Shown here in pieces: positions 23,371-36,119 of a stretch of DNA of 64,000 nt. Position numbers and translations under genes: made by a program. Position 1 is the stretch's first letter; each line of letters starts with the position of its first letter. Origin of the DNA: Latrodectus hesperus (taxonomy: Eukaryota; Arthropoda; Arachnida; Araneae; Theridiidae); the NCBI GenBank assembly GCA_037975125.1, contig CM075851.1, positions 124,474,643-124,538,642 of the forward strand, written 5' to 3'. The notes beneath the pieces are model-generated. The model did no database searches, was not told the origin of the DNA, and saw only the letters and a list, made by a program, of their open reading frames with translations.

Positions 23371-24785
23371 GGTATTCATCTGAAAAGACAACATTGTTGC
23401 ACTAGCTTTGTCGAATCACCCCCTGTTTCTAAGCTGCATTCTCAAGGAAAACCGAATCGGTGATCACAGTTCTAACAGTCCTTGCTATTTCAAAAGTCAT
23501 TACTCTAAACGAATGGATATTTAGCGGGTTACAAGCAAGCCTATTTGCCGATTAATGGTCAGAAATAGCATGCTTGAAGTCTACTAATTGGTAATGAGGT
23601 TTTGCAAAGTTTGCCTCATTATATGGTTGCTGTTGGTAATGGAATGACATGAGAATCTGTATGACAATCCTCCGATTTCAAATTCGCGTGAAGCTGGATC
23701 TCAAAGTTTTGATTTTCAACCATTAAAAGTTTCCAAGTTTTGAGCCACTAAAAAGGTAGATTATAAATATAACAAACACAAACGAAAGAGGCATGCACAT
23801 TAGTTCACAAAAAAGAAATTTTCAAAAATTTTGTTCGTCAATGGGTATTAAACTTAACATTACATCTATGAAACCATGTTGAAAACAAGCCACTAGTTCG
23901 TAAAATAGCGAGTGTGCGCAAAATAAAGGTTCGTAAAAACAAAGCCTGTTGTATATGGTATCCAATTTGGCAATTTTACGCGAGAAATTTTCCTTTTGTT
24001 TATTTATTCGTTTTTTCTTTAAAGGCAGACTCGCAAAATTTAAAATGTAACTTATAAATGGTAATTTATATTTCTGAATTGTTTTATTGCATTACGTCTT
24101 TGGTTGCCAATTTCTGTCTATCGAAGTCATTGTGTGACAAAGCACTTTGTTATTGAGAACCAAGAGGTCATTTATTTTGTTTTAATCAACATTATTAGTA
24201 CCTTACAAAATAAATATTTATATATAATATGAATGGGTTGAAGAATGATTCTGCCGCTTGAATGGTAGAGTATAAACTATTGTGTAAATAATACAAAGCC
24301 CAATTCGCGCTTAGAAAAATAGTCATTTTCTGAAAACTGTGTCCGATATGTACTATTTCATTCCCCTACATATGAAAAAGCATTCTTAAAGTTCTACTTT
24401 GGGAGTGAGGTTTCTAAATCTAGACGGAAATCTTTTGGGATCTTGTCCTATTCAGTACATCTTCTCAGATCATGTCTTTACTTTTTGAATGAATGCTGCT
24501 AATTAATATTCTAATCAAGTATTAGTGGTTATCTAAATAATGGAAACGGGCTAAATTTATGAGAAATATTTTACTAACAGGACGTAGGCCCAACACTAGC
24601 TTATAATTTACCTTGGATTCATCAAGAAATCAAATCTCATAAATGCTTAACTAAGACTTTAGAGGAATATTGCACCATTCTCCATGAAGATACGAAAATT
24701 CTGGAAGACATACCTTAAAATATCAATTCCGGATTGAAAGCTTTGAAATACTCCACAGCGGCTCCATTACATTGATGTCGGGGGA
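23371..24785. other. intergenic, no gene seen
   Basis: Mixed-composition DNA. No frame of note, no repeat ends recognised. Confidence 0.5.
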
Positions 24786-24789
24786 CTGT

Positions 24790-25169
24790 GATTGACAAAA
24801 TAGACATTTCATTTAATCCTTATGTTCATCAAACCATGATTAGAATCATGATGTTGTTCTTATTTTCATCAAATCCTCATAGGATACTTTATCCTTATGT
24901 TCCTCAAACCATGATTGGAATCATGGTTTCGTCCCTATGTTCATCAAACCATGAGCGTAATCATTATTTCGTCCCTATGTTCACCAAACCATGAGCCGAT
25001 TTATGGTTTTGTCCCTGTGTTCACCAAACCATGAGTGGAATCATGGTTTCGTCCCTATGTTCATCAAACCATGAGTGGAACCATGGTTTCGTCCCTATCT
25101 TCACCAAACCATGAGTGGAATCATGGTTTGATGAACTTAAGGATGAAATGAAATTCTACCTTGACAATC
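24790..25169. repeat. foldback element with internal hairpin tandem repeats
   Basis: Imperfect inverted repeats of about 50 bp bound the block: the left arm (24790-24842) reads GATTGACAAA, ATTTCATTTAATCCTTATG, TTCATCAAACCATGATT, and the right arm (25119-25169) is its reverse complement with few changes. Between them lie about five to six units of ~58 bp, each with TTCGTCCCTATGTTCA.CAAA followed by a hairpin AAACCATGAGTGGAATCATGGTTT-like (stem AAACCATGA / TCATGGTTT). It looks like a MITE-type foldback whose interior expanded. No target duplication was established. Confidence 0.75.
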
Positions 25170-26990
25170 TCAGTCTCCTGGCATTAATGCAATAGAACCT
25201 CTAGAGGTTATGCTGTGTAAAATTAAATATTACCATCCCAGAAAATTCACCTTTTGTAGGAAGCAAGGTTTGCATCATTGAATGGACTTGCACAACCTAA
25301 ATTTCTCTGTTGTTTTTTTCTTAGTAATCTGTTTATTCCACGACGGATCCACTTCAAGCCTTGATACGCTGGAACGAGACAAGTATGGTCATAGCTTGTG
25401 CAGATGTCCTGTAATCATGTGCTTCTCTAGTTGTGATGAAAAACATTTCAAATAACGTTTTTCATCACATCTAGAAAAGTCTGACCATATTATTGTCTAC
25501 CACTCATCAGCTGATCTGGTTTTATGGCTGTGGCATCTCTAGTGTGGCATTTGATCTTAACACCCATGAAAAGTGGTTTAGGAATTACTACTTTACCGTT
25601 TATGAAAGTGCTTCGTAACGATCATTGACAATAAAATATCCAGATAATGGATGAGTCTTGTAGTCACTTTGACTGCAGTCATTTCCTTTCACGGCAGTGC
25701 AGGGATCCACCTCAGCGGTCAATGTGGACATTCTGAATTTATCAATTTCATATTTTTGTAAACTCGTGGAGTTCGACTGATGCAACCAAAATAACCACGA
25801 TACTGAAATCGTTATCCTAGTAAGCTACTATTTGATCTCCATCAAAGTCAGAAACATACTGGTAAACATTTCTCCTTCTTGTACTAAGCATCACAACAAT
25901 TTTTTACACCCAAAATAACATTGCATTGCGATGTATGTATGAAAAACCGACAGTGTACCATTTGCACATTTAAGCATATATATGTACCACTATTTGCGTA
26001 CATGAATATGCTGGAACGTTAATCATAAAGCATAACAGCATCTTTTTCTTGTCATAAATTTGAGGAGTGCATCTTGTTTGTGCAGTAATTTTAATGAACA
26101 GCAATTTATGAGTTACACTATAATTTTTCAGAAAAGATATAGAAAAAGTAAGAGTTGTTAAAATAAAATACACTTATGTGGATGGAAATTTTATCAATCA
26201 AACATTAATTTCTTTGTACTTTTATTTCTGATCAATAATTTCTGCTTTCATTTCCTTCATTTGTTTCTATCATTGCTTATAGAACGTCAATACTTTTGAA
26301 CGTCAAAACTTGTTGTACCAAAGTCGAGTATTTAGAGTACAAATTTGTACAGAAATAATTCCACTACTAAAAATATCAAAATTTCCTCAGAAACTATAAT
26401 TTATGATTTGTTTTTTGTAGAAATGTACCCAAGTTTACTGTTGTATCTGAATAAAATATTCTTAGTGTTTTGTGTTTGAGTATTTAATAAATATTATCTG
26501 CAATATTATAATTATTAAAATAAAGTTTAATAATGAAAATATCAATTACTCAAAAACTAACAATTTTCATTTTATTATAAATTCAGTTGCTTTTTCCTTA
26601 CTAATGAATAAATTAATTATAATACAAATTCAATAATTTTATTATCTCAATGTTCAAAGGAAAATAATTTTTTGAATTCATTGTGAATTTATTATTATAA
26701 ATAAATGATATAACGAAAATTATTTATTGGCGTATCTGTGTCAATAAAATAGGATAAATAAACTATAAAATAATGGAACTATTATATGGAATATTTTTCT
26801 ACTTTTGGCAAAAATATTATTGTATTTTTAATCATGGAAATCTATTTTCTTCATCATATGAACTCACGCATTTAAGTATCACGAAAATGTGGAGTTTCAT
26901 AATTATCATCAACCATTTACATATTCATTTGTTACAACAAAATAAGTTAAAAGAATTTTTGATAAGATTCACAATAAAATGATCCAGTTC
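25170..26990. other. AT-rich intergenic, no gene seen
   Basis: Open frames of about 60-69 codons on both strands lack motifs. Near 25425-25480 there is a short inverted pair around GATGAAAAACATTT / AACGTTTTTCATCAC, not otherwise explained. Confidence 0.45.
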
Positions 26991-26999
26991 CTTGAAACG

Positions 27000-27007
27000 T
27001 ATAAAAG
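27000..27007 (+). promoter_or_regulatory. candidate TATA box for the 27.5-kb secreted protein gene
   Basis: TATAAAAG in a non-repetitive stretch about 520 bp upstream of the ATG. A start site near 27030 would leave a long leader, which could hold an intron (possible donor GGTAATT near 27182, possible acceptor TATTTAG ending 27504). A second TATAAG near 27245 is an alternative. Prediction only. Confidence 0.3.
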
Positions 27008-27520
27008 TGGTTGGTGCAATTGGGAAGCCCAAAGTCATCTACTTCTCTTTGCGTGTCCATTCACTCAATAAGATACAACCTTGAAGCACCATACTGTTTT
27101 CAGACGACTTTAATGCCATTGCCAGATCAAAAAACGTAAATTTTAGCACGCTATTCCGCGTGTTTACGACAATTGTCAACGGTAATTATGCTGCGTATGT
27201 TATCAAATTCACAAAGAATACTTGACGTGCGGTTTTATATTGTGTATAAGAACTGAAAGCTTCCAGGAAAATTGACTTTTACTCTCAAACAATTAATTGT
27301 TACAGCTTCATCAAGGCCATTCTTGTTTTATTATGCAAAGAAAAGGAAGCCTATATTTTAACATTGACGTAAACTTAATTCTGCGAATTAAGTGGAATAA
27401 AAAAAAACAACTGGAGTACAAAATACACCAATGAGCAGATAAAATAGAGGTTATTCTGATAAAATAAAACTGAGGTCCATCATCAAATCTTGAGTACTAT
27501 TTAGATACCAATATCACAAT

Positions 27521-27868
27521 ATGAGGTTCTTGATGCTTACCACTGTAGTGATATTAAGTTTATGCGCAACATTTGTCAGATGCCAAGAAGAAGAAGAAGG
27601 CGAGGCCAAAAGCTTTTGGGAAAAAATCAAAAGCTCTTTTAGAGAACTAGCAAGTGGCTTCAAGGAAAGATGGAACGAAATGAGAGCTGAAATCTCTGAG
27701 AGGTTCAAAGATATTAAAGATCTCTCCAAAGAATTCATGGATTCGTTCAGAGAAAAGTTTAACGATTTCATCGACAGTCTTAAAGACGCAAGTCCTTCTG
27801 AAAAAGAAGAAATGAAAGAATTCATGGAAAGATTCGAAATGGAACAAGCCGAAAAAGGAAACGAATGA
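27521..27868 (+). CDS. small secreted helical protein, paralog 1 (function unknown)
   Basis: A 115-residue open frame with ATG at 27521 and TGA at 27866-27868. Residues 1-21 form a clear signal peptide (MRFLMLTTVVILSLCATFVRC), with likely cleavage before Gln22, which could become pyroglutamate. The mature ~94 residues have no Cys, start with an acidic run (QEEEEGEA), and are rich in Glu, Lys, Phe and Ser with regular hydrophobic spacing (FWEKIKSSFREL, RWNEMRAEISERFKDI, FMDSFREKFNDFIDSL), so amphipathic helices are expected. There are no transmembrane segments after the signal. Intronless within the coding part. It aligns with the minus-strand gene at 47940-48308 in size, signal layout and motif order (S.W..., E-x-x-DSF, acidic C-terminal helix). 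I do not recognise the family. Silk-gland, venom or other secretory use is a guess. Confidence 0.78.
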   Translation: MRFLMLTTVVILSLCATFVRCQEEEEGEAKSFWEKIKSSFRELASGFKERWNEMRAEISERFKDIKDLSKEFMDSFREKFNDFIDSLKDASPSEKEEMKEFMERFEMEQAEKGNE

Positions 27869-27899
27869 GGTTTAGTTTTGTTCTTAGAGATTTTAATGT

Positions 27900-29928
27900 A
27901 AATGTTTTTATATCCATTCGAACAATTGGAGAGAGATATTCTAATTTTGGTAATATTTACCTCATTGTATAAATGTATTCAGTGAAATTGCCAAAATATT
28001 TTAGAATTATGGATATCTGAATGGATTAACTATAATAATTAATTTTTTATATTTTTTTTTTAAAAAATGACTATAAATTTGATTTTATTCTTTTAAAATT
28101 ATATGCTGAGAATTACTTCTGCTGTAATAATTCTGTAAATAACTCTCTGTAATGTTAAGATTTTACCTCAAGTTATAAGTTTTATGTAGCTCATTAATTA
28201 ATTATTTAAAACCTTTTTCTTAAATTTTTCCTTTTTAGAATATAATTTAGGATATGAAAGACAGTCTGTAATAATTGATATCATTCAAATTGGTGTAAAA
28301 AAACAAAAAGTTCTTTTTTTTCTAAATATTATTAAAATTATTTTTGTAAGACATGTCTAATTATTTCACAAAGTTAGTATACCCGTTTTTAAGACTCAAA
28401 AATATATTTCGAAATATATATAATTCCGGAATATTTTTTCATGTTATTTCTCGACATTTTGAATCTTTTCTAATAAAATAGAATATTTTGATGTTTGTTG
28501 CTGGATAAGGAATCTGATACTTGTTTAGTAATTTAATATGTGCGTTTGTATTTTTATGAATATTTTATTTATTTTGTTTTTATTATGCTCAAAGCTTTTT
28601 GCACACGAACACTAATTCGATTGGTCTAAATGTCTTAAAATGGATTTCGAACTAATAAATATATTCATGCCCTAAATGAGACGCGTGTTAATTATTACCG
28701 TTTAATTTTTATATGCCTAAAATAATTGTGTAACATAATTATAAGTACAAAATAACAAAAAATAAGCCATCAAAAATTTTTTAACTATGAATACAGTAAT
28801 TCATAAATTTATTTAATTCTTGTTAATAATGATAAAATAATCCATTCTATCAAATTCGTTGTAAAAAAACTATTTGGCTAAATATTGTTTTCAGTTTAGC
28901 GTCCTTAAAAACAGCAATTGCTTAACAAATAATCTACAGAAAGTATATAGACTAGTGTACAGAATGATCTGAAAAAGGATCTGTTTTATTTTAATGTTCA
29001 TATGATAAGAGAAAATCATTTATGACACAAATAATTAGTATTGTTTATTATTGTTTAATAATCTTATTATAAAACAAAAAAATTACTGGATTTTCAAAAA
29101 TTTAAATATTTAAAATACGAATAATTAAACTTTTCTGTAAGTCAGGTATTTTAGTTAATTTTTCTGTACCTATTTTCGTTTACGAATTGTCGGCCTGCGG
29201 AAGTTAGTTAATTTTTTCAAAATTGAAAAATTTTAATCTGTCAATTGAAAAATGATAAAAGTGGTATAATTTAAAGATTACAAAATAATCAACTTATTAC
29301 ATATTTACTTCATTTATAAGTTATGATTGATAAACTTTAATATAATAAAATTTAATTGAATAATTACAAAAAATATTTCTAAATTTTTATAGTGTAGAAG
29401 TTGCTTATAATAAAAATTATATGAAATGTATATACTTACAGTTTCCCTTTTTAACATAGTATTAATATTTTGATTAGTATACATATTTTATATTTCCTTT
29501 TCAAAAGTATTAAAACCACATATTTTAATTGGAAACCATAATTACAATATAACTGCTGTATTCACAATTCTCGCTTTTCAAGTTTTATTAGTATATATTC
29601 TATTATTTTGTGTGTTGCCTTTTTAAAAATTTTATTTCATTGGAATATGGTTCAACTTCGAGCTCGAGATACGTAAATTCTACAATCTACGCATCTTAAA
29701 TCTTTAAATCATTTATACAAAAGCATTGTAAATAAAACAATAATACAGTTTTTATTTGATTAATTTCAGATACATAAAGTTTTAAAATTGGATCGATGGA
29801 AATCTAAATCAAAGTAAACAAAATTTTGTTTTATTAAACCGATTGTCATTTTTAAATTTTAAGAATTTGGTGAGATTTGTAGAAAGATTTCTATAGAAAT
29901 AACTATATTATTTATATAAAATGTGATC

Positions 29929-29930
<2 letters not shown>
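27900..29930. other. AT-rich intergenic, no gene seen
   Basis: Includes the probable 3' UTR of the secreted protein gene, though no AATAAA lies close downstream. Otherwise featureless AT-rich DNA. Confidence 0.5.

Positions 29931-29931
<1 letters not shown>

Positions 29932-29993
<62 letters not shown>
29932..29993. repeat. (AT)n microsatellite
   Basis: About 31 uninterrupted dinucleotide units. Confidence 0.95.
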
Positions 29994-29994
<1 letters not shown>

Positions 29995-29996
<2 letters not shown>

Positions 29997-30880
29997 ACTT
30001 TTTTGTTTATGTAACCTTTTGTTCAAAACGAAGTTATTCACTCTAGTTTATTATTTAACAGCTAACAGTTTTTTTAAAAATTCTATTTTAATTTATCAGA
30101 AAAAAATCGAAAGGAAAATATTAAGAATTGTTTACATACACATATGATTTTTCAATTAAAAATATCTAATTTCCATTTTAAATTAAAATGCTTTATTTTG
30201 TAAAGAATTATGTAGGAAAAGATATCTATTTTTTTGTTTTGGTAAAAGTAGTTCCTTTTGAGTATTATAGATGGCATTAAATTTTTTCGAGTTGATTTTT
30301 AAAAACATTTTAATAGAACAAAAGAAAACATCACATTGTTTAATTAGAAAATTCAAGTCTTTTTAAAATATGTATGTATATTTTTGCATTTATTTTTTTT
30401 TCTTCTCTCTCAAAGGACTTGTTACCAAAAGAATATTTTAAATATTATAAGAATAGCATCTTTTCCAAAAAGGTAAATATACAAAAAGTTTAATCATTGA
30501 ATACTACAGAAGATGCTCGTTTTTGCGAACCTTTAATTTACCAACACTCACGTTTCTATGAACTAGTAGCTAGTTCCTACTTGACACCATAGACACAACG
30601 ATAATTTTAACTCTCATTTACGAACTAAAAATTTGAAGAGTCTCTTTTTACAAACATTCATTTCTGACAAATAGTTTCCTGTTTATTTTCCATTACATTC
30701 ATTTTTATGATCCCATAGTTTTTGCATTTTTTAAATTTGATTTCTTTTTAATATAACGTTTGAGAACGTGATTCATTCTTGAACAACAAAGTAACCCGTG
30801 CTGGCATTCTTGACATTGTGGTTAAGAAAACATTTGATAGGAAAGAACTGTGAGGCCTTATTTGACTCCTGTCTTCCCCG
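29995..30880. other. AT-rich intergenic, no gene seen
   Basis: No frame above 60 codons with any motif and no repeat ends. Confidence 0.5.
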
Positions 30881-30884
30881 TACA

Positions 30885-32345
30885 TTAAGAACATAGAAAG
30901 GAGGAAAATTCTTTAAGAAAAAGTTGGAGCTTTGTTGTTCTGTAGTTGGTTTTGGTTCGTTTGAAAAACTCTATACATGAAGTTTCGTTTGTTGAGAGGG
31001 ATATTTTGAGTTGGTTCCGTAGAGGATTTGTTGCACTTGAACAATATCGCACAGTTGAAGAAAATGATGTATTCATCATTCGAGGTAATAAAGAAAATTT
31101 TAAAAGAAGTAGACGAAAAAACATTAAATAAAACAAAATTTGCCAAGAAATATGGAATTTAAAATCAAGTTCTGGTTGATTATGCCCATGGATCAGTTTA
31201 TAATCAATAGATTCAATGTCGAAGGGTGCTTTTGCAAAGTATGATTTTATAGATGGAGCTCGAGTGACATAAGGAAAGTGATCTTCTAGGAATAATGCAT
31301 TTGCCTATTAATGTTTGGAATGATGTTGAAGGATTGAAATGGAGTCAATTCATCACCAGGGGGCGCTTTTGCTCTTTTTACTTGTCATGTGACAAATTCC
31401 AAACGTAGATTATTTACATTATATTATATGCATATTCGCATTTGAATTTTGTAAATGTATAATTTAATTTTATCCAGCAAATAGGTGGCAATACTTTTTA
31501 ATTTTTACACACATTTAATAATAAAAAACGTTGAATATTAATACTTTTTTCAAATTCTTCTACGTTTAATAAGCTCAATATTATCTGCAAATGAATGAAA
31601 AACGTAGCATTTTGACAAAGAATAAAATATTTATAAAGGCAAAAGAAATTTGTAATCAGAATTTTTTTTATAAGAAATGATAGATGATAATAAAGCAGTT
31701 TATAACATTTATAACTGCCAATTTTTTTTTTTGCCAAAATAACCACTTAAATTTAATTACTATTTTTTTTACTTCACCAACGTTTTAAAAAATTAGTTGC
31801 AGTGAAATGGTTGTCATTGACAGCATTGAAGACAAAATGGTGATTAATTGGAGACAAACGAACAAAATGGTGAAACAAATATCAACCCAGATCTCTTGTA
31901 ACCTATTACATTCGAATTTAATAAATAGAGTTTATGCAGCAAATGCATCTAACAAACAAAAAAAATCACCAAGCATACTTGACATGTGATGTTGACGTCA
32001 TATGAAGTGAGTCCTACATAAAAGCTTTATAAAAAAAAATAAAAAATAAAAAAAAAATAAAAACGACCGCCGTTGAAGAAGGCCGAGGTAATTTATCTGC
32101 TGACTTGAAAAAAGATGAGCAGTCTTGCATGATCTCTATGAATATAGACTCACATGATCAAAAGAAATATCGGATGATGAAATTATTGAGAATATGATGA
32201 ACGAGAATGATGAAGAGCATTCAGATATCGAACCAGAAGAAAATGATGTTGTGCAAAGATAGCCTGTAAAACACGCAGCTGAATGACTAACAGTACTAAA
32301 ATATTTTTTTAAGGAAAAAACTAGCAAAATGCTGAAAAAATGCAT
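30885..32345 (+). pseudogene. possible pogo/Tigger-type (CENP-B-like) transposase fossil
   Basis: Two pieces suggest a jerky/Tigger-type element. Near 31075-31160 the plus strand reads FEVIKKILKEVDEKTLNK and TKFAKKYGI, like the N-terminal helix-turn-helix of CENP-B-type transposases (a form of KTKIAKKYGIP). Near 32160-32345 it reads EISDDEIIENMMNENDEEH, then VKHAAE and LTVLKYFF, like the acidic C-terminal tail of that group. The roughly 1 kb between, where the DDE core should lie, has no readable motif and contains stops. No terminal repeats found. Tentative. Confidence 0.3.
31353..31368 (+). promoter_or_regulatory. CTCF-like motif
   Basis: TCACCAGGGGGCGCTT matches the core of the conserved CTCF consensus (CCACCAGGGGGCGC) in all but the first base. 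It is an isolated GC-rich motif in AT-rich DNA. Binding is not shown by sequence alone. Confidence 0.35.
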
Positions 32346-35250
32346 TTTATAAAAATGTAGTTTTTAAACAGAAAAACTTAAATAATTACTTTATCCGATT
32401 TTTCATCGTTAAAATGAAATTAATTGCTGTTTTTAAGTATGAATCTTATGCGCTTTTATAATAGTGAATTTTAAATCAATTTTATTATAGTACTTTATTT
32501 ATAAAAAAAAAGTTGCTTGGTAAAAAAAGTCAATACTTAACTATCTACAACATTATATTTTACGTGCTGTTTTACCGGTCTCTACTAGTTCGTAAAAACG
32601 AACATCTACTGAACATTTATCATTTTATTCAAAGTAGAAAATTTTCAATTAAAAATATGATAAAAATGAAACTGATTTTTTGTATTAGTATATCAATTTA
32701 TAAATTTGTCGTAGTCAGTTATAAGATTTGGATACTGTACTGAAAACTATTAAAGTATGTCAAACATATTGTGCGATCGTTATTGAATTGTAGTCAAAAC
32801 TGTACCTTTACTACCATATTTCATTAATTAAATTAATGAACTGTAAAACAGAGAAAAAACTAATGGAACCTTGATTGACGTAAACTTTTTAATGATGATT
32901 CTCGAAACACAATGAAATGTTTAGTTCTCGCTTACTTTCGTAATCACGTAATTTTCCTTATCACCGCTCTCATTTGCATTTTTGTAACGGAACTAAATTT
33001 CGATTATGGAAGGAAATGGAAAACTAAAACCAAACGAATGTAAAGATTTTGTTATGTGACCATGAAGACTTGAATACAAACAATTCACCGATGCATTTCA
33101 AAGGAAAATGCCAAACAAACAGTAAAAATTGCTTCCTTCTGCGTTTAGTCATCAAGGCTAAGGCACAGCTGGTGATATAAATGGCGATAAAATTAATTTT
33201 TACATTTAGCAAGATGTGTTTGGAAATAAATTTTTTATGCAAATGTAAACACTTTCAAAAACATTGATTTGAAAAGAAAATTCTTTACGTTTTTTTCTTT
33301 TAGAATAAAATGGAAGGATTTTTACAGATGTTTAATTAGTAATATATTTCTACAAACAAATTTTATATAGCCATACAATATTTTTCTTAAAATATGTTCA
33401 CAATAGTTTTTCTAAGAACTGCTTAATTTACCACCATGAAAACTTTATATAGTATTTAAAATCGATCATCACAATCTTCATTGGCACGGTACTAACGGAC
33501 GACATCAAAACCAAAGATGAAATTTGGTATGCTATTCTGATTCATTTAATTTAGTTATCTAGGGTTCTAAAAAAAATAACCATTCTTGAGAATTTTTTAA
33601 GATAGTAAAAAAATATTTTATTACATTTACATTAATAAATTTAAGAAACAATAAATGAAATTCAAATGCTTGATATTATGAGTTATCAAAATTTTACTCT
33701 TAAAGTACCTTTTTAAATTTAAATGAGCTGTTATTGAACCATGGTTGCTTATTTTGGCGCATAATCACCCACTTTGGCGATGCCGTTGGTACTGGGTAGT
33801 GTCAATGGTAATGTAAAGCACATTTTCTTAGTTTACCTGTAAAGGGTGGGAAAAATAAATCATAACAATAGCTATTTATGTAATATGAAAAATATCTTTA
33901 TAAAATTTAGTTATTTAAACGGCTTCCTGAAAATTAATGTTTCATTTTCTTAAAGATTACAATTATTTTTTTTTCTTGACTTTTCCAGTAAGCTATATGT
34001 TCATGATTTTACTCGAATCTTTGGAATCAATAAAGAAAGCACAGACCAATCTTGTATTTTTAGGGAAGAACAGAAAATTCATGAAGAATATAAATGCTAT
34101 AATAAACACATATTCACACACATATTCATATTCAAGCACGCATTCTTAATGCTTCCTGTTTTGCATTAATATTTCACTTTTTGGAATATTTCAGGGAAAG
34201 AGATGATTTTAAGAACATATTTTTTAAGAGTACAAAAATTAAAATCTTCAACACTTGTGCATAAAAGAATTTAAAAAAATTCAAATTCTTTAAAGTAGTT
34301 AGGCATAACAAAAAGCACTGTCACAAATTGTAGTATAGTTCCCATTAAGTTTAGCTCACGAATACACACTCAGTTTCTTTCCGTTATTTTTTTCCTCAAA
34401 ATTGGAACTTTCGGAATTGGTTTCTTTCAACTGAAATTAATTAATAAAAATAAATTATTCAGCTGTTGATTAAAATATGAGAGTAATTATTGTAAACAGC
34501 AAAAAAACCGTACAAAAACAAATTTACTACTCTATACAATAAATTCTGAACTAAGACAATGTGAGCACAAGTGAAAATAGCTTATAGTCTTGCTGGTATC
34601 AAAATTCTGATTTTAGATGGAAATGCTTAAATTTGATGCTTTTCATTATTGCTTAAATTTGATGTCACATTATGTCAATTTTGCGTCAATGGCAAACAAA
34701 TTGTTGATAAGCTCTCAGCAGTTTGTTTATCCTGCAGTAATGGATAGACTATTGGATGAAAACTATTGTTAAGCATTTCAATAATGAGCTAGTATATCGT
34801 GTAATTTTAAGAGTTTTTGTGCATACTATTTGCATGTTCCTTAAAAGTGTAAAGTGAACCGAAAACCTATCAAGTATTTTCATAGAAAATTAGGCATTGA
34901 TGAAAAAATGAAAGGATATTGAGTTTTTGATTGGTTGATCTTATACTTGCAGAATTGTTTGATAGCGTGATATATTATTGACGGACGTGGTAGGCTATAT
35001 GAGATAAAAATGATATTTTTTGGGCAGAAAAATGCCTTTTATTGAGCATTAGGATACAAAATGAAAAAAAAAATTAAAACACACACACACAATTTGCACA
35101 TATGAGAAAAATAAAAAAAAATTAATTAAAGAATTTCGTTTTTATGGGTATGGTTTACAGCAAAGTTTAGCATCTTTGAGTCAATAGGTTCAGTTCAATA
35201 GATCCTTATAGGTTCAGTGGTCATTATCAATTAATAACTTTTGTATAAGT
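32346..35250. other. AT-rich intergenic, no gene seen
   Basis: Only AT-biased frames up to about 76 codons without motifs. A short (AC)n run lies near 35080. Confidence 0.5.
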
Positions 35251-35265
35251 GACACATTATCCGAG

Positions 35266-35544
35266 TGAGGTGTTCGGGGCGTCGTTCTCTCTATCGGATG
35301 GTAGTGAGTTTGAATCCCGACTTAACCCGACTTAAGATCCATCGTTGTCGCTCAAGGCGGCTGTGCGACGTTAAATATGGGGGTGGTCTATGTCCTTCAA
35401 GTGAAATGATACCTCTTGGGGTGGAGGCCAAGTATGAAGGATTTTTCGCCTAATCCCGCTTCAAAATCACTTCACTCATCTGCTTCTATCGAACTGGTAA
35501 ATCCCGGTTCATTGCTAGGTACTAGGAAGCATGCTGTTGCAACA
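35266..35544 (+). mobile_element. SINE-B copy 1, with 12-bp target duplication
   Basis: Flanked by ACATTATCCGAG at 35254-35265 and 35545-35556. The head contains GTGAGTTTGAATCCC, a pol III B-box form. The body shares GATCC.TCGT, GGCGGCTGTGCGACGTTAAATATG, CAAGTGAAATGATACCTCT and CTGGTA with other SINE-B copies, and the tail is GCATGCTGTTGCAAC. It has a shortened A-box region compared with the 37.87-kb copy. The right duplication abuts a second copy, so this one inserted at the 5' end of copy 2. Confidence 0.85.
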
Positions 35545-35556
35545 ACATTATCCGAG

Positions 35557-35843
35557 TTCTTGGTTGATTAGGACGTTTGTCCTCGTTATGGAAAAGAAGT
35601 GAGTTTGAATTCTGACTCAACCAAAGATCCGTAGTGATCGCTAATGGTAATTGGGGCACGTTTAATATGTTATGGTAACAATATCCTCCTTGTGAGAAAA
35701 TACCTCTGTGGAAAAGAGACTTTTGCTAGAGTCTTACTTCTAAATTACGATGTCTCCCAAACGGTTGCTTCTATCTAACTGATAGAGACAAACTCAGGGT
35801 TACGTACACGGAAGCATATTGATGAAACAACGACATTATGGGA
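35557..35843 (+). mobile_element. SINE-B copy 2
   Basis: Same order of landmarks as copy 1: TTGGTTGATTAGGACG (A-box side), GTGAGTTTGAATTCTG (B-box), GATCCGTAGTGATCGC, GGGGCACGTTTAATATG, ATACCTCTG, CTATCTAACTGATAGAGAC and GAAGCATATTGATGAAACAAC. More diverged than copy 1. Confidence 0.8.
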
Positions 35844-35852
35844 ATTTATGCG

Positions 35853-36107
35853 GTTGTGGTTGCACCAGCATACTTCCCTGCACCAAACCCTATATTTGTC
35901 TCTATCAGTTAGAAGCAGCTGTTTGCGGGACATCATAATCTGCCACCCCAGAGGTATCACTTTACATGGAGGACATTGTGACTACGACATATTTAACGTG
36001 CCCTAGCCGCCTTTAGCGCATATGACGGATCTTCAGTTAAGTCGGGATTTGAACTCACTCTCGTCCGATAGTGAGAATAACTGCCTAATCAACCATACCT
36101 CTGCTGC
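35853..36107 (-). mobile_element. SINE-B copy 3, inverted
   Basis: Read on the minus strand: ATGGTTGATTAGGCAG, GTGAGTTCAAATCCCGACTT (B-box), GATCCGTCATATGCGC, GGGCACGTTAAATATGTCG, AGTGATACCTCTGGGGTGG, CTAACTGATAGAGACA, and GCTGGTGCAACC at the tail. It lies tail-to-tail with copy 2, only about 10 bases apart. Confidence 0.85.
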
Positions 36108-36119
36108 CCAATCCGAGTT

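Noticed and set aside
24790..25169. CRISPR-like array
   Set aside because: Repeats are contiguous without unique spacers, and the genome is eukaryotic. It is a foldback with tandem hairpin units.
27514..27847. Minus-strand frames of 103 and 66 codons
   Set aside because: Shadows of the plus-strand secreted protein gene; the Ser/Leu-rich and Phe-rich compositions are antisense of a Glu/Lys/Phe-rich coding sequence.
35080..35092. (AC)n run as a regulatory element
   Set aside because: Only a short simple repeat, without further context.
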